Shown in pieces: positions 1-9,847 of a stretch of 41,032 bases of DNA (position 1 is its first letter; every line of letters begins with the position of its first letter). Below the pieces are notes generated by a model, which was not told the origin of the DNA, did not search any database, and saw only the letters and a list, made by a program, of their open reading frames with translations. This DNA comes from an uncultured Alphaproteobacteria bacterium (GTDB lineage: Bacteria; Pseudomonadota; Alphaproteobacteria; HIMB59; GCA-002718135), in contig CABXJB010000004.1 of NCBI GenBank assembly GCA_902512415.1, positions 1 through 41,032 of the forward strand, in the 5' to 3' direction. Made by a program: the position numbers and the translations under genes.

Positions 1-569
1 AGTTTATTTTGATACAAGAGTGGTAGGGTGTTCATCATTGTTTTTTTACCAAGATTTATAAGATTTAGAGTTAAATCATCGCTGTACATGTTTTTATCAA
101 GTAAAAAACTCTCCTGCATGAGAATATCTCCTGCATCTAGTTTTGGAGAAATGTTAATTATGCTGATTCCTGTTTTCTCATCACCTGCCAACAATGCATG
201 CTCTATAGGAGCCGCCCCTCTCCATCTAGGTAATAAAGAAACATGAATATTAATACATCCATATTTAGGAATATTTAATAATTGTGTAGGTAAAATTATA
301 CCATAGGCAACAACAATAATTAAGTCTGGATCTAAATGTTTAGTTTGCTTTATAACTTTATCATCAATTGTAGTGGGACAATAAAGCTCTAAACTATTTT
401 TTTTTGCTATTTGATGTACTTCACTCTCCTCAATACACATACCTCTATTTTTTTTTCTTGGAGGCTGTGTAAACACACCAACTATATTTAAATTATTTTC
501 AATCAAAGTATTTAAATGTTGAGCAGCTATATTAGGTGTGCCCATAAAAATTATTTTTTTATCATTCAT
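1..569 (-). CDS. fmt: methionyl-tRNA formyltransferase, partial (C-terminus beyond window start)
   Basis: Reverse-strand reading from ATG at 569 gives MNDKKIIFMGTPNIAAQHLNTLIENN...VVAYGIILP...GCINIHVSLLPRWRGAAPIEHALLAGDEKTGISI, a typical Fmt formyl-transferase core; directly upstream of/adjacent to def. Absent from the ORF track because it is truncated. Confidence 0.95.
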   Translation of the reverse strand, partial: MNDKKIIFMGTPNIAAQHLNTLIENNLNIVGVFTQPPRKKNRGMCIEESEVHQIAKKNSLELYCPTTIDDKVIKQTKHLDPDLIIVVAYGIILPTQLLNIPKYGCINIHVSLLPRWRGAAPIEHALLAGDEKTGISIINISPKLDAGDILMQESFLLDKNMYSDDLTLNLINLGKKTMMNTLPLLYQNK

Positions 570-1076
570 TTATTTTTTTATATTTTGTATTTTTTTTACT
601 TTTTTTATTAACATGTTTCTTTTTAAAGAAGATAAATAATCAACAAATAATTTTCCTGATAAATGATCTATTTCATGCTGTAAAATTCTTGCCTCATATC
701 CATCTATTTGCTTCTTTATAGTTTTATTATTTTCATCAATATATTCTAACACAATATCTTTTGGTCGTTCTACATCTGCATATTGTTCTGGTAAAGATAA
801 ACATCCCTCTTCCATTACAACGGTTTCTTGAGAATATTTAATAATTTTAGGATTAAACAAAATATAATTAGATTTTTTATTATTTTCCTTATCTTCGAAG
901 TTAATGGTAACAATTTGCTTTAAAATTCCAACTTGATTTGCTGCCAATCCAACTCCAGGTGCTTTAATCATAGATTTCATCATAAGATTAGCAGTTTTAA
1001 TATCTTCAGCTGTTACAGAATTTAATTTTTTTGCTTTTTGACGTAAAATTGGATGTGGAACTAATAATATTTCCAT
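570..1076 (-). CDS. def: peptide deformylase
   Basis: GVGLAANQVG, EEGCLSLP and HEIDHLSGKLF motifs. Confidence 0.97.
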   Translation of the reverse strand: MEILLVPHPILRQKAKKLNSVTAEDIKTANLMMKSMIKAPGVGLAANQVGILKQIVTINFEDKENNKKSNYILFNPKIIKYSQETVVMEEGCLSLPEQYADVERPKDIVLEYIDENNKTIKKQIDGYEARILQHEIDHLSGKLFVDYLSSLKRNMLIKKVKKIQNIKK

Positions 1077-1084
1077 AAGTGCAA

Positions 1085-1684
1085 CTAGATAATTTTTTTT
1101 CTAGATTGGAAAGCGGTGTTTAGTGTATTCTCATCTAGATAATGCACCTCACCTCCTATTGGTATTCCTTGTGCTAATCGTGTTACTGTTAAATCCTTAA
1201 ATGTTTCTAATTTATCAGCAATTACATGTGTTGTGGTTTGTCCTTCCATTGTTGTACTTAATGCTAATATTACTTCTATAATTTCATTTTCTTCTATTCT
1301 TTTTAAAAGTTTAGTTATTGTAAGTTCTTCTGTACCAATACCATTTATTGCTGATAAAGATCCTCCTAAAACATGGTATAGACCTCTATAAAAACCGATT
1401 CTCTCAAAAGTCCACAAATCTGACACATCTTCAATAATACAAATTGATTTTTTATCTCTATTAGAATTTGAGCAAATATTACAAGGGTTAATCATATCAA
1501 CATTCCCACAATTAGAACATTCAATAATTAATTTATGAGAAGATTCTAAGGTTTGCAATAAGGGTAATAAAGAGCGATCCTTATTTTTTAAAAGATAAAG
1601 AGCGATCCGTTGAGCTGAACGTCTTCCTAAACCAGGTAATTTAGAAATATCTGTTATCAATTTTTCTATTGCAGATCCTTCCAT
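1085..1684 (-). CDS. recR: recombination protein RecR
   Basis: LPGLGRRSAQRIALYLL, Cys4 zinc motif CSNCGNVD..CNIC, Toprim domain; ybaB-recR synteny. Confidence 0.96.
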   Translation of the reverse strand: MEGSAIEKLITDISKLPGLGRRSAQRIALYLLKNKDRSLLPLLQTLESSHKLIIECSNCGNVDMINPCNICSNSNRDKKSICIIEDVSDLWTFERIGFYRGLYHVLGGSLSAINGIGTEELTITKLLKRIEENEIIEVILALSTTMEGQTTTHVIADKLETFKDLTVTRLAQGIPIGGEVHYLDENTLNTAFQSRKKII

Positions 1685-1688
1685 TTTA

Positions 1689-2012
1689 TTAAAAAGGTAA
1701 TTTCATTCCTGGAGGTAGTGGTAATCCACCTGTAACCGACTTCATCTCTTCTTGCGCTGCTACCTCACCTTTTTGTTTAGCATCGTTAATAGCAGCAACG
1801 ATTAAATCTTCTGTTATCTCTTTATCTTCAGGTTTAAGTAAACTTTCATCGAGATTAATTCTTTTTATTTCTCCTTTTGCAGTAGCAATAACTTTTACAA
1901 CACCGCCTCCAGAGACTCCTTCAACTTCAATAGAATTAAGTTTTTCTTGTGCATCTGCCATTTTTTTTTGGAGTTGTTGAGCTTGCTTCATCATATTGCC
2001 TATATTAACCAT
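1689..2012 (-). CDS. YbaB/EbfC family nucleoid-associated protein
   Basis: MKQAQQLQKKMADAQEKL... and GGLPLPPGMKLPF C-terminus; located between dnaX and recR. Confidence 0.95.
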   Translation of the reverse strand: MVNIGNMMKQAQQLQKKMADAQEKLNSIEVEGVSGGGVVKVIATAKGEIKRINLDESLLKPEDKEITEDLIVAAINDAKQKGEVAAQEEMKSVTGGLPLPPGMKLPF

Positions 2013-3697
2013 TATACCTCCTGTTGCTTTTCAGTATCAGTTTCGTCCAATGTTTCATCAATAGTATCTGTAATATCAGTTATAGAATGAATACTCAAAC
2101 CTGGAAGAGTCTCTAAAATTTTTTTTATTTCTGGATGATTTTTCATAATTTTTATTTCATTCTGTTGATTGACCACATCTTCTTCGCTCAAAGAACTACC
2201 TACATTGCTATCTGATGAATGAATTTGCCATATTCTCCCGGTCCACTTTGAAATAAGTTTTGCTACATTACGATTAAAGTGTGGGTCCCTTATAGATGAA
2301 GTATTAATAGTAACTTCACCTTCTTTAAATGAAATTAATTTTACTGAATTATATAACTGAGTATGAAGCAATGCCTCTCTATTCTTATAAAAATAATCTA
2401 CAAATTGTCTAAAATTAGAAATATGTACTAACAAATTATTTGACATTTCATTCAAATTCGATGAATCAAAATTATTCGTATTACTTTTTATACTATTTTT
2501 TTTTTTAACTATTATGTCTTTAGTTTCTGATTTAGCTTGATTAATTTCTCTTGTAGGATTTTTCTTATTTGGTTCTTCTGGATGAGGATTATTACTTATA
2601 TAAATTAGTCTTATAATTATCATTTCCCCATGCTGATATAGATGAAAGCCATTTTGTAATTCTTGAAAACCTTTGAAAAGTACTTGCCACATCATACTAA
2701 GAGAGTTCATTGATAGTTGATTGGCAAAATCATTTCCCTTTACTCTATCTAGCTCAGGAATGGAAATATCGTTTTTTATATCTGGTGAAATTTTAATTTG
2801 AGTGATGGAATGTACTGTATTTAATAATTCTTCAAAAACCATTAAAATATCGGCTCCAGAATTATATAAGTCTCTAAATACAGCTAATGATTCAGAAGCT
2901 AAACCTTTACTTATATGTCCAAGAAGATCATAAATTTTTCCTCTATCTGCAAGTCCTAACATATTAGTGACTGTCTTAGCAGTAACAGTTGTGTTGTTAT
3001 TTATAATTGCTTGATCTAATAAACTTAAAGAATCTCTAACAGAGCCATCACCCGCTCTTACTAAAAGAGCAATTGCATCATCATCTATTTTCACTTTTTC
3101 TAGTTCTGAGATTTTTTTAAGATGTTGGCTTAAATTTTCCGACTCAACTCTTTTAAGATCAAATCGTTGACATCTAGATAAAATCGTAACAGGAATTTTT
3201 TTGACCTCGGTAGTAGCAAAAATAAACTTAACATGTTCTGGAGGTTCTTCTAAAGTTTTTAGTAAAGCATTGAAGGCGCTTTTTGAAAGCATATGAACTT
3301 CATCAATAATAAATATTTTAAATTCACTATTTACTGGCTTGTACTTGACGTTATCGATAATCTCCCTAACATCATCAACTCCAGTTTTACTTGCAGCATC
3401 CATTTCAATAACATCTAAATTATGATCAGATCTGATTGATTTACAGGAATCACAGTTTCCGCATGGTTCACAGGTATTTACTTTCTTACTCTCGCAATTC
3501 AAGCTCATAGCAATTAATCTTGCAGTTGTTGTTTTGCCAACCCCGCGCACACCTGTTAACAGATAAGCATTTGCAATTCTATTACTCGTAATTGCATTGG
3601 TTAGAATTTGAACTAACGTTTCTTGTCCTATTAAATCAGCAAATGTTTGAGGTCTGTATTTTCTTGCGAGTACTTTATATTCTATATTTTCAGTCAT
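2012..3697 (-). CDS. dnaX: DNA polymerase III subunit tau (and possibly gamma)
   Basis: YRPQTFADLIGQ, GVRGVGKTTTARL Walker A, Cys4 zinc motif, DEVHMLSKSAFNALLKTLEEPP. Confidence 0.97.
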   Translation of the reverse strand: MTENIEYKVLARKYRPQTFADLIGQETLVQILTNAITSNRIANAYLLTGVRGVGKTTTARLIAMSLNCESKKVNTCEPCGNCDSCKSIRSDHNLDVIEMDAASKTGVDDVREIIDNVKYKPVNSEFKIFIIDEVHMLSKSAFNALLKTLEEPPEHVKFIFATTEVKKIPVTILSRCQRFDLKRVESENLSQHLKKISELEKVKIDDDAIALLVRAGDGSVRDSLSLLDQAIINNNTTVTAKTVTNMLGLADRGKIYDLLGHISKGLASESLAVFRDLYNSGADILMVFEELLNTVHSITQIKISPDIKNDISIPELDRVKGNDFANQLSMNSLSMMWQVLFKGFQELQNGFHLYQHGEMIIIRLIYISNNPHPEEPNKKNPTREINQAKSETKDIIVKKKNSIKSNTNNFDSSNLNEMSNNLLVHISNFRQFVDYFYKNREALLHTQLYNSVKLISFKEGEVTINTSSIRDPHFNRNVAKLISKWTGRIWQIHSSDSNVGSSLSEEDVVNQQNEIKIMKNHPEIKKILETLPGLSIHSITDITDTIDETLDETDTEKQQEV

Positions 3698-3705
3698 AAT
3701 TATAA

Positions 3706-3793
3706 AGAAGGTTTAAGACCCGGATAAACTTGGTACAGCTGCTTCTTTTCAGACCTGACTGGATTAACAAGGTATTCGCCCTCAAACCTTCCA
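3706..3793 (-). ncRNA. ffs: signal recognition particle RNA, bacterial small type (4.5S-like)
   Basis: Reverse strand contains GTCAGGTCTGAAAAGAAGCAGC, the conserved SRP domain IV with UCU-GAAA-AGA apical hairpin; ends pair as GAAGGTTT/AAACCTTC (3784-3791 with 3707-3714). Located directly upstream of dnaX. Ends approximate. Confidence 0.9.
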
Positions 3794-3847
3794 AAACTAC
3801 TATATCATTAAAGATTGAAAAAATAACTTGTGATTTATGTTTTATGT

Positions 3848-4687
3848 TTATTTTTTCCTGAATTTAGACTTTTTATAGACACCTAAGACTTTAATCTCTT
3901 TACAAAAAAATTTCATTTCCTCAAAAGCTAATTTAACTGAATTATCTTCTGGATGTCCTTCAAAATCAATATAAAATTGGGCAACATCAAAGCCTTGTGG
4001 ATGAATGTAACTCTCTAATTTAGTTATATTTATGCCATTACTAGCAAATCCTCCAAGACATTTATACAAAGATGCAGGAATGCTTCTCACAACAAATACA
4101 AGTGTTGTTAAAAGATCACTCTCAGTAGATTCTATTTTAGTCTTATTTTTTGACATAACTAAAAACCTAGTCACATTATATTGAGCATCTTGAAAATTAT
4201 CTTCAAGAATCTCTAAATTATAAATTTCTGCAGCGAGAGTGGATGCAATAGCGGCATCTTCTTTTTTATTAAGTTGTGATATCTTTTTAGCAGAACCTGC
4301 AGTGTCTGCTGCTACAACCATTTCCTTGTTCAGTTTTATTATTTTGTTTCTACACTGTGCAATACCCTGCTCATGACTATGTATTCTTTTTATGTCATTT
4401 ATTTTAGCTCCAGGTATAACTAATAGATTGTGTTTTACTTCTAAAAAATACTCTCCAATAATGTTGAGATCAGAATCAGGTATCAACCTTTGCGTGTCTG
4501 CAACTCTTCCAGCTTGAGAATTTTCAATTGGAACTAATGCAATGTCAGCTTTATCATTTCTTACACATGCAAACATTTCTTCAAATGTTGCACATGGAAC
4601 ACTTTTGGCTTCTGGAAAAACATTTTTTCCAGCTTGCTCGCTGTAAGCGCCATTAACTCCCTGAAAGGCAAAATTATTGGTTTTCAT
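3848..4687 (-). CDS. pheA: prephenate dehydratase with C-terminal ACT domain
   Basis: FQGVNGAYSEQAG N-terminus, DTAGSAKKIS, TRFLV and ACT-domain segment ITKLESYIHPQGFDVAQFYIDFEGH. Confidence 0.93.
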   Translation of the reverse strand: MKTNNFAFQGVNGAYSEQAGKNVFPEAKSVPCATFEEMFACVRNDKADIALVPIENSQAGRVADTQRLIPDSDLNIIGEYFLEVKHNLLVIPGAKINDIKRIHSHEQGIAQCRNKIIKLNKEMVVAADTAGSAKKISQLNKKEDAAIASTLAAEIYNLEILEDNFQDAQYNVTRFLVMSKNKTKIESTESDLLTTLVFVVRSIPASLYKCLGGFASNGINITKLESYIHPQGFDVAQFYIDFEGHPEDNSVKLAFEEMKFFCKEIKVLGVYKKSKFRKK

Positions 4688-5411
4688 CTCTATTCTTTAA
4701 AATATTTTCTATTAACATTAAATCTTCCAATGTATCTACACTAATTGGCACATTTTCTACATAGGTTATTCCGATTTTAAGGCCCGCATCAAGTGCTCTT
4801 AGTTGCTCTAATTTTCTTTCTATTTCATTTTTAGAAGTGGGTAAGGAGACAAATCTTTTTAGAGCAATTGGCTTAAAACTATAAATCCCAACATGCTGAT
4901 AAATATTTGTTAGCTTTTTTTTTGAAGATTTAAAAAAATCTATACTTTCACCAACAACTCCTGATTTTTTCCAATCTATAGAAACTTTAGTAATGTTTTC
5001 ATTTTTTTCTTCATCACTTGATATGTCAGTTGCAATTGTGCCAATCTCATATCCATTTTCTAAAGGTATATTTACTCTTTGGATGTTGATAGAATCAATC
5101 AAGGGCATATCTCCTTGAAGATTAATAATACTTTCATAATCATCTTTATTTTCTAGCAAACTGAATGCAGCAAAGACTCTGTCTGTTCCCGAAGGTAGTT
5201 TTGGATCAGTCATTATTGCCTTACCACCTTTTGATGTAATCAAATTAAAAACTTCTTCCTCACAACAAGCAACGTAGACATCCCCTAATTTTGAGATAAT
5301 TCCCTGCTTCCAAACTCGCTCTATCATTGGGATTCCATTAATTTTTGCCATAGGCTTATTAGCGAAACGTTGTGAGGCCATTCTGGCTGGTATAATAATT
5401 GCTGTTTTCAT
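4674..5411 (-). CDS. kdsB: 3-deoxy-manno-octulosonate cytidylyltransferase
   Basis: IIIPARMASQRFANKPMAKINGIPMIERVW, NLQGDMPLI, HVGIYSFK motifs. Confidence 0.95.
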   Translation of the reverse strand: MKTAIIIPARMASQRFANKPMAKINGIPMIERVWKQGIISKLGDVYVACCEEEVFNLITSKGGKAIMTDPKLPSGTDRVFAAFSLLENKDDYESIINLQGDMPLIDSINIQRVNIPLENGYEIGTIATDISSDEEKNENITKVSIDWKKSGVVGESIDFFKSSKKKLTNIYQHVGIYSFKPIALKRFVSLPTSKNEIERKLEQLRALDAGLKIGITYVENVPISVDTLEDLMLIENILKNRDENQ

Positions 5412-5502
5412 AAATTATGCAACAATTAAGCCGTATTTAATTTTTTGTTGGACGTTTTCATTTCTATTCATTTCAAAAAAAATCTATATAGATGTTTTAC
5501 AC

Positions 5503-6048
5503 ATGTCTGGACTTGAAGTTAACAAAATTTTGGCTTCCATCATATTAGCTCTTATAGTGGTAAAAGTTATAGGCCATATAGGTGATTTTATCGTTGATGT
5601 TGATAATACAGAAATGCAGCAAACAGCCTATAAAATTGAAGTTCCAGAAACTGTTAACGATGTATCTGGATCAGATTACAAAGAAGAAGTTACAGAACCT
5701 ATCTCATTATTATTAGCAAATGCATCTCTAGATAAAGGGCAAAAAATTTTTAAAAAATGCAGTACATGTCATACATACAAAAAAGAAGGCGCAAATAAAG
5801 TTGGTCCGAATTTATGGAATCTAATTAATAATCCTAAAGCTAAAATAGAAGGTTTTGCCTATTCAAAAGAATTATCTGAATTTGGTGGTCAATGGGGTTA
5901 TGAAGAATTAGCTCAATTTTTGTATAATCCAAAAGAATATATAAAAGGAACTAAGATGAACTTTGCTGGTTTAAAAAAAGTTCAAGATAGAGCTAACTTA
6001 GTATTATTTTTAAGAGAGCAATCTGATAATCCAGCCCCTCTTCCTTAA
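5503..6048 (+). CDS. membrane-anchored class I cytochrome c
   Basis: N-terminal hydrophobic segment; CSTCH heme motif (KKCSTCHTYKKEGANKVGPNLW) and distal Met in TKMNFAGL. Confidence 0.9.
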   Translation: MSGLEVNKILASIILALIVVKVIGHIGDFIVDVDNTEMQQTAYKIEVPETVNDVSGSDYKEEVTEPISLLLANASLDKGQKIFKKCSTCHTYKKEGANKVGPNLWNLINNPKAKIEGFAYSKELSEFGGQWGYEELAQFLYNPKEYIKGTKMNFAGLKKVQDRANLVLFLREQSDNPAPLP

Positions 6049-6056
6049 ATTGAATA

Positions 6057-6833
6057 ATGAATAATTCCTATCAGGAATATATAAACTTTGCTAACACTCT
6101 TGCTGATGCGGCAAGCGAAACATCAATGCAATTTTTTAGAACATCTTTAGATATTGATAACAAGAGTGATGAAAGCCCGGTTACAATTGCAGATAAAAAT
6201 ACTGAACTAAAAATACGGTCTATGATAGAAAAAGAATATCCTGATCATGGGATCTTAGGAGAAGAGTTTGATAGCATTAATCCAGATGCAGAATTTATTT
6301 GGGTTATAGATCCTATTGATGGTACTAGAAGTTATATTGCAGGACATAAAGATTTTGGTAATTTAATATCTTTAACACAAAATAAAAAACCAATTATTGG
6401 TATCATTAATTGTCCTGCTCATGATGAAAGATGGGTTGGAATCAAAAACCAAAATACGACGATCAACAAACAATCTACCAAATGTTCTAAAGTAACAAAT
6501 ATTGAAGATGCTTATCTTTTTACTTCTGGACTCTATTTTGATGAACCTCGTTTGAGAAGGGCTGTAGAAAAAATTCAAAAAAAAATAAGGTATTTTAGAT
6601 ATGGTGGTGATTGCTACATGTATGGAATGGTGGCTTCAGGATTAATTGATATTGTTATTGAAGACACCTTAAAAGTACATGATTATATGGCTTTAGTAAA
6701 TGTAATTGAGGGGGCTGGGGGGAAAATTACAGATAAATTTGGTAATGAAATAACTACTGAATCACAAGGAAGTGTAGTAGTTTCTGCTAATGAAGAGCTT
6801 CACTCCAAATTAATTTCATTAATAAATGAATAA
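6057..6833 (+). CDS. inositol monophosphatase family protein (histidinol-phosphatase-like)
   Basis: GILGEEF and WVIDPIDGTRSYIAG metal-binding motifs; GGDCYMYGMVASG. Confidence 0.88.
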   Translation: MNNSYQEYINFANTLADAASETSMQFFRTSLDIDNKSDESPVTIADKNTELKIRSMIEKEYPDHGILGEEFDSINPDAEFIWVIDPIDGTRSYIAGHKDFGNLISLTQNKKPIIGIINCPAHDERWVGIKNQNTTINKQSTKCSKVTNIEDAYLFTSGLYFDEPRLRRAVEKIQKKIRYFRYGGDCYMYGMVASGLIDIVIEDTLKVHDYMALVNVIEGAGGKITDKFGNEITTESQGSVVVSANEELHSKLISLINE

Positions 6834-6873
6834 AATCAATTTAAATTTTATTTAAATTAATTATATTAACCCT

Positions 6874-8703
6874 ATGAAAATTTTAATCTCTGTCTCGACA
6901 ATTTTTATTTTATTAATTTCACAACAACTTTTAGCAAATACTTATGTTTCACATGCAATCGCCATGCACGGAGAACCAAAATATAATGAAGAATTTTTTA
7001 GTGTAGAATATGTGAGCAAGTCTTCAGTTAAAGGTGGAAATATTGTTAGAAGTTCAATTGGAAACTATGATACATTTAATCCCTTCACTTTAAAAGGTAC
7101 TTCAGCTGCTGGTATTGGCCTATTATACGAAAGCTTAACTGTTGGCTCTAGTGATGAAGCATTTACAGAGTACGGACTTTTAGCAAAGCATATAGAGTGG
7201 CCAGATGATCGTTCATGGGTAGCATTTACTCTTAGAGATGAAGCAGTATGGCACGATGGAAAAAAAATCTCTAGTGATGATGTAGTATGGACATTTAATA
7301 CCTTAATGGAAAAAGGACATCCATTTTATAAATATTACTATGGAGATGTAAGTGAAGTTATTAAGATGTCAGAAAAAAAAGTTAAGTTTATATTTTCTAC
7401 AAATACTAATAAGGAATTACCATTAATTGTTGGTCAACTTCCAGTACTTCCGCAACACTATTGGGAAGATAAAAATTTTGAAGAGACAACTCTTGATATT
7501 CCAATTGGAAGTGGCCCCTACAAAATTAAATCTTTTGATGCAGGTAGATCAATTACCTATGAACTTAATGAAAATTATTGGGGTTTTAAAAATAACCTTG
7601 TTCCAATTAAGGTAGGTAAAGATAATATTAGCATCATAAGATATGATTATTACAAAGATAGAGGTGTAGAAAGAGAGGCCTTTAAGTCAGGGGAAATAGA
7701 TTTTTTTTCTGAAAATACGTCAAAAGAATGGGCAACTGGCTATGATATAAGTGCAGTAGAAGAAGGATTGATTAAAAAAGAACTAATATCTCATGAGAAT
7801 CCTCAAGGAATGCAAGCTTTTGCATTCAATACACGTAAAGAAATTTTTAAAGATAAAAGAGTTAGAAAGGCATTATCTTATGCTTTTGATTTTGAGTGGA
7901 CTAATAAGAATTTATTTTATGGCGCTTATAAAAGAACTGATAGTTTTTTTGAAAACTCAGAACTCTCATCAAGTGGACTACCATCAAAAGAAGAACTTGC
8001 TTATCTAAACCCATATATGGATGTACTTCCTAATGAGGTTTTTAATGAACAATATTATAACCCTACAACCGATGGATCAGGCTTCATCAGAAACCAGTTA
8101 CAAGAAGCTACAAAGTTAATTAAAGATGCAGGGTGGATTTTGAAAGATGGTAAGCTAGAAAATTCCAAAGGAGAGCCATTTGAATTTGAAATTTTATTAG
8201 TATCTCCAGCTTTTGAGAGAATTGTATTACCATTTATTGATAACTTAGAAAAACTTGGAATTAAAGCTTCATTAAGAACAATTGATAGCTCACAATATCA
8301 AAAAAGAATTGAAAGCTTTGACTTTGATATGATTGTATTTACTTTTTCACAAAGTTTATCTCCTGGAAATGAACAAAGAAATTTTTGGGGGTCTGATGCT
8401 GCAGATACAAATGGTTCACGTAATGTCATTGGAATCAAAAATGAAATTATCGATAGTCTTATAGAAAAACTTATTAATGCTAAAGACAGAGAAGATTTAA
8501 TTACTATTACTAATGCCCTAGACAGGGTATTGCTATGGAATTATTATGTAATCCCCCAATGGCATATTTCAGCTTATAGAGTATTGTATTGGGATATGTT
8601 TGATCAACCTAAGCAAAAGCCCAAATATTCTCTTGGATTTGATACTTGGTGGATTAATCAAAATAAATTTGATTTTATTAATTCTCAAAGATCTGCAAAC
8701 TAA
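6874..8703 (+). CDS. peptide/oligopeptide ABC transporter substrate-binding protein (YejA-like)
   Basis: Signal peptide, family 5 SBP pattern (YESL, WHDGKKISSDDVVWTF, GSGPYKI); followed by YejB/E/F-like genes. Confidence 0.9.
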   Translation: MKILISVSTIFILLISQQLLANTYVSHAIAMHGEPKYNEEFFSVEYVSKSSVKGGNIVRSSIGNYDTFNPFTLKGTSAAGIGLLYESLTVGSSDEAFTEYGLLAKHIEWPDDRSWVAFTLRDEAVWHDGKKISSDDVVWTFNTLMEKGHPFYKYYYGDVSEVIKMSEKKVKFIFSTNTNKELPLIVGQLPVLPQHYWEDKNFEETTLDIPIGSGPYKIKSFDAGRSITYELNENYWGFKNNLVPIKVGKDNISIIRYDYYKDRGVEREAFKSGEIDFFSENTSKEWATGYDISAVEEGLIKKELISHENPQGMQAFAFNTRKEIFKDKRVRKALSYAFDFEWTNKNLFYGAYKRTDSFFENSELSSSGLPSKEELAYLNPYMDVLPNEVFNEQYYNPTTDGSGFIRNQLQEATKLIKDAGWILKDGKLENSKGEPFEFEILLVSPAFERIVLPFIDNLEKLGIKASLRTIDSSQYQKRIESFDFDMIVFTFSQSLSPGNEQRNFWGSDAADTNGSRNVIGIKNEIIDSLIEKLINAKDREDLITITNALDRVLLWNYYVIPQWHISAYRVLYWDMFDQPKQKPKYSLGFDTWWINQNKFDFINSQRSAN

Positions 8704-8743
8704 TAAGTTAAAAACAGAACATAAATAATATAAAATCATATTT

Positions 8744-9847
8744 ATGGGTGCTTATTTAATAAGAAGAATTCTTCTTATATTTCCAACACTTTTTGGAATA
8801 ATGTTAATTAATTTTGCTGTTATTCAAATTGTTCCTGGTGGTCCAGTTGAGCAAATGATTGCTCAAATGACAGGAACTGCTGTTGAATCTACAGCTCGAT
8901 TTTCAGGAGCTGGTGAGGGAGAATTAAATTCAAGTTTTGATGCATCAAGTTTTGAAGATGGTGATTCAAAATACAGAGGGGCTCAGGGTCTTGACCCAGA
9001 TATTATTAAAGAAATTGAAGTAATGTATGGAATGGATAAACCTGCTCATGAACGATTCTTCAAAATGTTAAAAAGTTATGTATTTTTTGATTTTGGTGAA
9101 AGCTTTTTTCGTGATCAAAAAGTCACCTCATTAGTTCTAGATAAAATGCCGGTATCTATATCTCTTGGCTTATGGACAACATTACTAGTTTATTTAATCT
9201 CCATTCCGCTTGGTATAAGAAAAGCAATACTTGATGGTTCTAGATTTGATATTATATCAAGTAGCATAGTAACTATTGGATATGCAATTCCAAATTTTTT
9301 ATTTGCTGTCATATTAATTGTTTTTTTTGCTGGTGGCCGATTTTATGATATTTTTCCATTAAGAGGTTTAACATCAGAAAATTTTTCTGAACTAAACTTA
9401 CTGTCTCAAATTAAAGATTATTTTTGGCATTTAACATTACCGCTTATTGCAATGATTGTTAGTGGATTTGCAGGTCTAACTTTTTTAACAAAAAACTCCT
9501 TTATTGATCAAATTAATCAACAATATGTTATGACTGCTCGAGCAAAAGGATTGCCTGAGAGAAAAGTTCTTTACGGTCATGTTTTTAGAAATTCTATGCT
9601 AATAGTTATAGCCGGTTTTCCTTCAGCTTTTATAGGTGTACTATTTTCTAGTTCATTATTCATTGAAGTAATTTTTTCATTGGATGGACTAGGTTTGCTT
9701 GGATATGAAGCAGCTCTTACAAGAGATTATCCTGTAATTTTTGCAACATTATATTTCTTTTCCCTCCTAGGTTTAGTCATGAGTATAATTGGTGATTTCA
9801 TGTATTCCATAATTGATCCAAGAATTGATTTCGAGTCAAGAGAATGA
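8744..9847 (+). CDS. yejB: peptide ABC transporter permease (YejB-like)
   Basis: MGAYLIRRILLIFPTLFGIMLINFAVIQIVPGGPVEQMIAQ; DppB-type C-terminus with YPVIFATLYFFSLLGL. Confidence 0.92.
   Translation: MGAYLIRRILLIFPTLFGIMLINFAVIQIVPGGPVEQMIAQMTGTAVESTARFSGAGEGELNSSFDASSFEDGDSKYRGAQGLDPDIIKEIEVMYGMDKPAHERFFKMLKSYVFFDFGESFFRDQKVTSLVLDKMPVSISLGLWTTLLVYLISIPLGIRKAILDGSRFDIISSSIVTIGYAIPNFLFAVILIVFFAGGRFYDIFPLRGLTSENFSELNLLSQIKDYFWHLTLPLIAMIVSGFAGLTFLTKNSFIDQINQQYVMTARAKGLPERKVLYGHVFRNSMLIVIAGFPSAFIGVLFSSSLFIEVIFSLDGLGLLGYEAALTRDYPVIFATLYFFSLLGLVMSIIGDFMYSIIDPRIDFESRE

Noticed and set aside
4915-4923. T9 homopolymer in kdsB (also ~9-10 nt runs near 35310, 38404 and 38522)
   Set aside because: Shorter runs are common in this AT-rich sequence and have no protein-architectural rationale comparable to the dnaX A11 tract.
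6838-6858. AATTTAAAT-TTT-ATTTAAATT inverted repeat between the phosphatase gene and yejA-like gene
   Set aside because: A/T only and short; such palindromes are expected by chance in a genome this AT-rich, and it would fold weakly.
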